Source: Phyto melanocephala (lineage: Eukaryota > Arthropoda > Insecta > Diptera > Rhinophoridae). From it: DNA of 64,000 nucleotides. The position numbers were made by a program, and so were the translations under genes. Of the stretch, positions 58,508 through 64,000 are shown piece after piece. The notes under the pieces were generated by a model. That model was not told the DNA's origin and ran no database searches. It was given only the letters and a program-made list of their open reading frames with translations. The first letter of the stretch is position 1, and every line of letters starts with the position of its first letter. The stretch covers positions 31,068,421 through 31,132,420 of the forward strand of contig OW799233.1 of the NCBI GenBank assembly GCA_941918925.1, given 5' to 3'.

Positions 58508-59123
58508 CAGTGTTGCCGCCGACCAACTTTTTTTCGCAGTGAAATCGACAAAAAAAACGCAGTGAAGCGCAGTGACGAGAAGTAAAAAAATTTCGTTTTC
58601 GTTTGGACAAAAAAAGGAAATTTTTTTCACTTTTTTGCCCTTTTTTTAAGAATTACTTGTTTTGTATTTTTTTTTAGTTAATTTTATCTCAACTACTCAA
58701 CTGAAATAGAAAAAAATTATTATTTTTGATTGTCAACAACAGTGCAATAAATATTTTTAACATTAGTTTTTCAATTTTATTTATCAGAACAAAAACAATT
58801 CATTTTATAACTAAAAGGTACATGTATAATATTATATATTTAAAAAAAAGTAACTCATTTATCAGTCTTGACTCGATTCTTATAAAAACAAATGCTCATT
58901 CACTAGTAAAATAATATCCAAATTTTTACGTATTTCATGTATGACTTTTATTGTATTTTGAAAGTAAATCTTTTGAAGGAACCCAGTCTTTTAAATGCTC
59001 CTCGGCAACACTTTGTTTTATTAACATAACTGAGCACACCGTTGAAACACTAAACGCAGTGATATTAAAAAAACGCAGTTACGCAGTGACGACGGGCAAA
59101 TCGCAGTGAAAACGGCAACACTG
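58508..59123. mobile_element. 616-bp hAT-type MITE
   Basis: Ends CAGTGTTGCCG are inverted at both termini. A perfect 8-bp duplication, tgtacaat, flanks it (58500-58507 and 59124-59131). Subterminal 'cgcagtga' motifs repeat at both ends (five or more copies), as is common for transposase-binding motifs in hAT elements. No transposase is present. Confidence 0.9.
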
Positions 59124-59321
59124 TGTACAATGGCTTGATCGAAAGTAAGCAAACGAAGCATTAGGATTGCTAGATCTAATTCTTAGATTTTTACAAAAAT
59201 TTTTGATAATTAATAACAAAACAATAATAAAATTAAATTCACCAAAGATTTATGAAATAATTTTAGGATAGAAACATTTTGGAAAATTATTTTAATAAGA
59301 CCGATTAAATAAATTAAATAA

Positions 59322-59833
59322 AACAAATGAGAGCGCTATATTCAACATTGATGAATCTAATAATACCCTACCTACGACATCTTTGATTTAAAATTTTTAC
59401 ATAGTTAAGTGTATTCTACCAATTAAACCCTCTTATTTAATATTCATATGGGGTTTCCGCAATTTTGTTTCAGACCCTTATAAAGGATTTTAAACTTTTT
59501 GAATAGTTCACTGTATTCGACTTGTCAAGCCCATTCATTTTACAAGAATATTAGGAGGATCAGTGAGGTATATTTTGAAATACCAAATATGATACATATA
59601 TATACATATATATATATTTATTTTTTTTTTCATAAAATATATATCGGGGGTCTTCAAAAAACTTATTTTTAAATGCACAACCACAGAAGAGTATTGCTCA
59701 ATTGACTCTCCTATTTATAAGCTTTCGGAAAATATATACTTTATGTGATTAGAATTGAATAATGCAGAAATTTCACACAGAATGACAAACCTATACATAC
59801 ATATATACCCTTACACTCTCTGTAAAGGGTATA
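59322..59833 (+). repeat. Interspersed repeat copy E
   Basis: The copy starts 'gagagcgctatattcaacat' and ends 'ctctgtaaagggtatacaaa'. It shares 'ataagctttcggaaaatata' and 'gaaatttcacacagaatgac' with copies A and I. It is more diverged than those. A partial start block (attcggctgtgctgaaagtc) also appears alone near 60688. Confidence 0.65.
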
Positions 59834-61124
59834 CAAATATTACAGGCTCTTAACATTGTTTATAATTTATTATTTTGTTTATATGTAAATCATTTTGAAA
59901 ATATTTTCTTAAAATTTTCACATCAGTGAATTTTATTTATGATTAGTTTGCGGAATGATTTGAAAATGGGAACAGAATATGAAGATTGTATTGTCAACTA
60001 AAACAAGAATTGCTTTAAGTCTTTGGTAAAAAAAATATTGACACAAGCATGGGATCAATTCTCCCTTATCTGGGTGTAACATCATATGAAGATGTCTTGT
60101 GATATTTAATATTAATGAATATTAAAATGAAATTTATTTATTTTGCCTCGTAAATACCGTAACCTTTTTTGTTTTGTACATAACATTGCAGAGGTAAACA
60201 AAGTTATTTTTGTGTGCATAAATAAATATATCTGCATGTATGAATGTAGAGCTGTAACTATATATTGACATACCTTTGTATGTATGGGCACATAACTACA
60301 TATGCGCTAATAAATCTTCATGTGGCAAAATTTATTATATTATGCTAAAGCTTCTAAAAATTTAGACACTTATTTCCGCTATGGAAATTACAAATGTCTG
60401 AAGGTTTCCGTAATGACCGGCATTTTCCTTATTATCTGTTTCAAAATAAAAGTAATTTTTGAATGTTAGTCATTCCATTTGACTTAGCTTTGCTTACATA
60501 ATAGTCACTTTAAGTACAAGCTATTATTAGCAGTGTGTGGGCAGAAAATGTTATTCAGGTATATCAGATTAATCAATATTGGTCACTTAGTTTACACTGC
60601 TATTGATATGGAAAAAATCCATATGTCCAATATATATGATAAACTAATTAAGATTAATAACAGTAATAATAAGATAAAGTGAGACATTCGGCTGTGCTGA
60701 AAGTCAAATACCCTTTATAAATGTGTACGCATAGAAGTGCTTCTGTTGGCACAAACTATATTTTTAAAAACTTTAATTAATTATTTTAATAATTTTGGAA
60801 AAAGAAAAGACAATTTCATTTCCATAATTAAAAAATATTTTATGATATAATTAAAAAAAATACTATATCAATAATTGCTACTTATGTGCCTATATTCGAG
60901 TGTAAGATACCAAGTCTAGAGATGTATAGCTCTACTTGATCTTTCCTTCGGAGTTTTTATTTTCCCCTTCTGCGTTATTCCTTACCATTCATTCTTACAG
61001 CATGACATCACCAACGCAATCGATGTAATATTCTACTCCTAACTATATCATATCAATGTAGACATATATATAATACAGGTTCATACGATACTCATTTTCT
61101 TCATCAATGCAGATTGGAATTTAA

Positions 61125-61643
61125 CTCATTGACTGCCAAAGCAATTTCAGTAAATAAGATGCTGGGGGCCATCATTTTTTTTTTTTTTTTTGAGTAATTT
61201 CTTTGAAAACTTCAATACTGGAATTTAGGCTACTTACGTAATATTTCTTGATGAAATCCAACAATATTCAAAAAACAAAATTAAACGCATATAATAGAAA
61301 AGTACGTCGAATATGTACTTTATATTATTTTAGAACAAAATAGATGGAAGGGGAAAAAAACTGCCAGCAAAAGGGCAAAAAGGGTAAACACGTATTGTAT
61401 AATAAAATAAATTCTTTTTTCAAAAACAATCTTTTTCAATTAATTTTTGAGTTGTGCCGAAACCATTTTCACAGAAATTCCATGGCGAGCCAATAAAACT
61501 GCAATAAAATCCTATTTATCGTCAGCCACTATTGTGTGACATGGCTAGAGAGAATGTAAATCGCGTCAGACATATGTGTCCGACGTGGCGTAAACCACAT
61601 AGTGCAGTGTCAGACATATGTGTCCGCCGTGGCAGTCAATGTG
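61125..61643. mobile_element. 519-bp piggyBac-type MITE inside the LINE relic
   Basis: TTAA flanks both ends (61121-61124 and 61644-61647). Ends are inverted: ctcattgactgcca on the left and, reversed, cacattgactgcca on the right. Near the right end 'cagacatatgtgtccg' occurs twice, 44 bp apart. LINE coding sequence reads on either side, showing that it inserted into the LINE. Confidence 0.87.
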
Positions 61644-62388
61644 TTAAGCATACTTTTCCTGTCGAACACTTCAAGCATTGCCTCGCCTTCATGCTTTAGA
61701 ACCATATAACAGCACAAGTATCAATGTCTTATAGAGGGGGATTTTTGTCTGTTTAAACTTATGTTTGTATTGTTTATGCAACTACCGAGATTAAATCGCT
61801 AATAGTCTCATGATTGTAGTCCTCAATTTCCACCGTATGACCGAGTCTACTGGACTTCTTGTAGGTTGATATAAATAATTTTTTTTTATTTCCATTTAAT
61901 TCCAGACCCTGTTTGGTAGATTCCTTTCTGATTCTTTCAACTGTGGCGGTTACTACTTGTAGTATTCGTCTCATAATATCGATATCATCGGCGTAAGCAA
62001 GTAACCTGTGACATTTGTAATATAGAATTTTAGTTATATGTACTATTGCATTAAAAAATAACCTTTCCCAGCATTATTTACTGATGGACTGTCTCCTTGT
62101 CTGAAACCTCAATATTAAATAATGCTAAATAGTTCAGAGAGTTTTTTTCCTATTTTATCTAAGGACCGTGTATCTGCTTAGTTGCATTAGTTTTTGAGGG
62201 ACACCAAATACAGACAATGGCTTGAAATACTTTTGAATGTTTGGGGTTGATGAATAGATGGTAGGTGCAGATATGATTTTCTTTGGTCTTTTCCATAATT
62301 TGGCGTAGAACTAAAGATGCTTTGTTATTACTTAATTATCTTACCGACTTTAGATTTTAATGTTTCACACAATACGCCAGAAATCATC

Positions 62389-63103
62389 GCACATTGGTTT
62401 GAATGATACCAAAAGACGATCTTAAGTCCAGGAAGATGTAATGTGTTAATGTTGAAATTTTGTTTTTGCTTTATATTAAAGTATATGAATATAGCCAACT
62501 TTTGAGATAGAAAAAAAATTTTGAAATTTTTCTTTAACCCTTTAAGGACCCTTTAGACATTTGTATAAAAAATTACTTTTTTCAAATTTTTTACTGTAGT
62601 TTACAAACCAATTAAGATATGTATATATTATTATTATTATGATTATTTTAGGCCACTTGATTTGTTTTTAAATCTAATTTATTTAAAAACGGCGGTGAAT
62701 GCGCGATGTTTTTTCTTGAATATGAAAGCTGAGACCTTGAACGATTTTATTACAAAATATAAAAACAAACATTTTTAACATAACATTTTTAGTGGCATTC
62801 CATTAAGCACGAAAAATACTCTATATTTAGACCATTTAAAAAAATAAAAATAGTTTTACACAATATTTTTTTTACTAAACACTTAAATACCTGAGGTTAT
62901 TTTTTACTACTTTTTATGTAAAAGCAAAAACTTTCTGAACTTTAACGGTGCGCTGTAGATAATTATAATAACACACAAAAACGATATTATTAAATAGTGA
63001 TTTAGAATTGTATAGGCTTTTATACGGTACCAATTTTTTTAAAACAAATGAATTTTCAAAAATCAATTAAGATCGACTTTTGGTATGATTCAGCCCAATG
63101 TGC
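62389..63103. mobile_element. 715-bp inverted-repeat element inside the LINE relic
   Basis: Left end gcacattggtttgaatgata and reversed right end gcacattgggctgaatcata are inverted repeats. Similarity continues for about 37 bp to 'gatcttaa'. A possible 3-bp duplication, atc, flanks it. The interior is AT-rich and non-coding. Superfamily is unresolved. Confidence 0.75.
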
Positions 63104-63500
63104 ATCGGAACTTAGATGGAGAGAGGCTTTATCCCTCTGTAGTTGGCACATAGTGTTTTTTCTTCTTTTTTTGTGTACGGCATTATAAGCATCATAAGCT
63201 GATGCTCGAATTATCGGGTGTGTGTTCTTTTAGCCAGATTGTTTAATCCAGTTGATGAATTCGCCTTATCAGCATGTCACCGCGGGTCTTCAACAGTTCA
63301 GTGGGAAACCAATAGGCTATTGTTGCCTTGTTTTTCCTCAGCCTGGCTACTGCTATTGGATTGGTTCTGGAGTATCTATATTGCCGGTGGCAAATGGGAT
63401 GCGATACCAAGCAACTGCTTTGATTGCTTTTAACTGTGAATTCTGTTCTCCTTTTAGTTTCAAACTGCGAAGCTACCTTTAACACTCGCAAAAGATAATG

Positions 63501-64000
63501 ACTTTAAATGTGACACGTGTTCACCCAGAAGAACAAATAAAAAAAATGAATTAAGGCGTTCGGTTAGTAAGTAACTCCCCCTTGTAAAAATTTATCTACT
63601 ACAAAAAACAAAAAAAAAATAAAACAAAACGTTTCTTAAAATAGAATATTTTACCACAAATTTTCTCAACTAAAAACATGGTTCTTTAAAGTGTTTGTAA
63701 TAAGAAAAAATTATAAATAATTATTTACAACTATAATAAAAATGTTTCTATAATTTTTTTTTTTTTTATTTAGATAATTTAAATATTTATTATTTGGAAT
63801 CATAAAATTATATATTTGAAAAATATATACTTACATATATAAAAAATATTGTCAAATTTTTTATTTACTATTTTTTTAATTTAAAAAAAAAATCTTGTTA
63901 ATTTGTATTTATACAAATTTCCTTTCTTTAAATCAATAATCCCAAATGCAGCTTTTTGAATAAAAAAACGAAACAATATTGAATATAACACAAACCCGAA
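63501..64000. other. AT-rich stretch at the window edge
   Basis: No gene or element is recognised. T-rich and A-rich runs dominate. Confidence 0.4.

Larger units (their letters stand above)
60890..63500 (-). pseudogene. Non-LTR retrotransposon (LINE) reverse transcriptase relic, split by two insertions
   Basis: Reading the minus strand downwards, a pre-RT block with FPTELLKTRGDMLIRRIHQL lies near 63300. KKEEKTLCANYRGIKPLSI follows near 63140. A 715-bp element intervenes. GVLCETLKSKVGKII lies near 62370, LRQIMEKTKENH near 62300 and RQGDS near 62100. LAYADDIDIM, with the catalytic YADD intact, lies near 61995. TVERIRKESTKQGLELN and LGHTVEIEDYN follow. A C-terminal TKIPLYKTLI..LLYGS lies near 61730. 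A 519-bp piggyBac-type MITE intervenes and further tail sequence continues to about 60890. Frameshifts and stops kill it. The endonuclease domain is not seen. Confidence 0.75.

Noticed and set aside
63252..63272. gaattcgcctta resembling the CAAGGCGAATT MITE end
   Set aside because: It falls inside LINE codons (RRIHQL) on the minus strand and has no partner end or duplication. Chance match.

Overview
The window looks like euchromatic DNA from a higher fly (Brachycera, probably a calyptrate such as a blow fly or muscid). It is very AT-rich, has intron-split genes of insect type, and carries many copies of a dipteran interspersed repeat with a (GTCY)n microsatellite core. The species cannot be fixed from the sequence. 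No tRNA, rRNA, CRISPR or bacterial-type features were seen.

Only four host genes are supported. (1) On +, 3229-8575, a four-exon arrestin-domain (alpha-arrestin/ARRDC) gene encodes 374 aa and has no PPxY motif. (2) On -, 32931-15472, a second arrestin-domain gene runs tail-to-tail with the first. It has a 10.8 kb first intron, two PPxY motifs only four residues apart, and two possible in-phase terminal exons. (3) On +, 41274-43673, a complete four-exon pyridoxamine/pyridoxine 5'-phosphate oxidase gene (PNPO; Drosophila sgll-like) encodes 234 aa. (4) On +, from 51941, there is the first coding exon of an unrecognised gene that continues beyond the window.

The rest is mostly transposon-derived. 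Recognisable material includes degenerate Tc1/mariner-type transposases (8.9-10.1, 12.8-13.8, 16.3-17.0, 22.9-23.5, 24.8-25.2 and 36.1-37.0 kb). There are piggyBac relics at 18.5-20.0 and 55.0-56.6 kb, a non-LTR retrotransposon relic at 60.9-63.5 kb cut by two later insertions, and an R1-like reverse transcriptase scrap near 1.6 kb. MITE-like elements were delimited by terminal inverted repeats and, in most cases, target-site duplications; they fit the hAT, Tc1/mariner, piggyBac and Transib classes. Several loci show insertions inside insertions, one of them three levels deep.

The most striking element is a 1.37-1.39 kb family present in two nearly identical copies on either side of the PNPO gene. 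Its ends begin with CACAGTG, the consensus heptamer of V(D)J recombination signals, and each copy has a perfect GC-rich 5-bp target duplication (agccg, cgtcg). This points to a non-autonomous Transib-type (RAG1-related) transposon. All coordinates and comparisons were made by eye; no alignment or database search was run.
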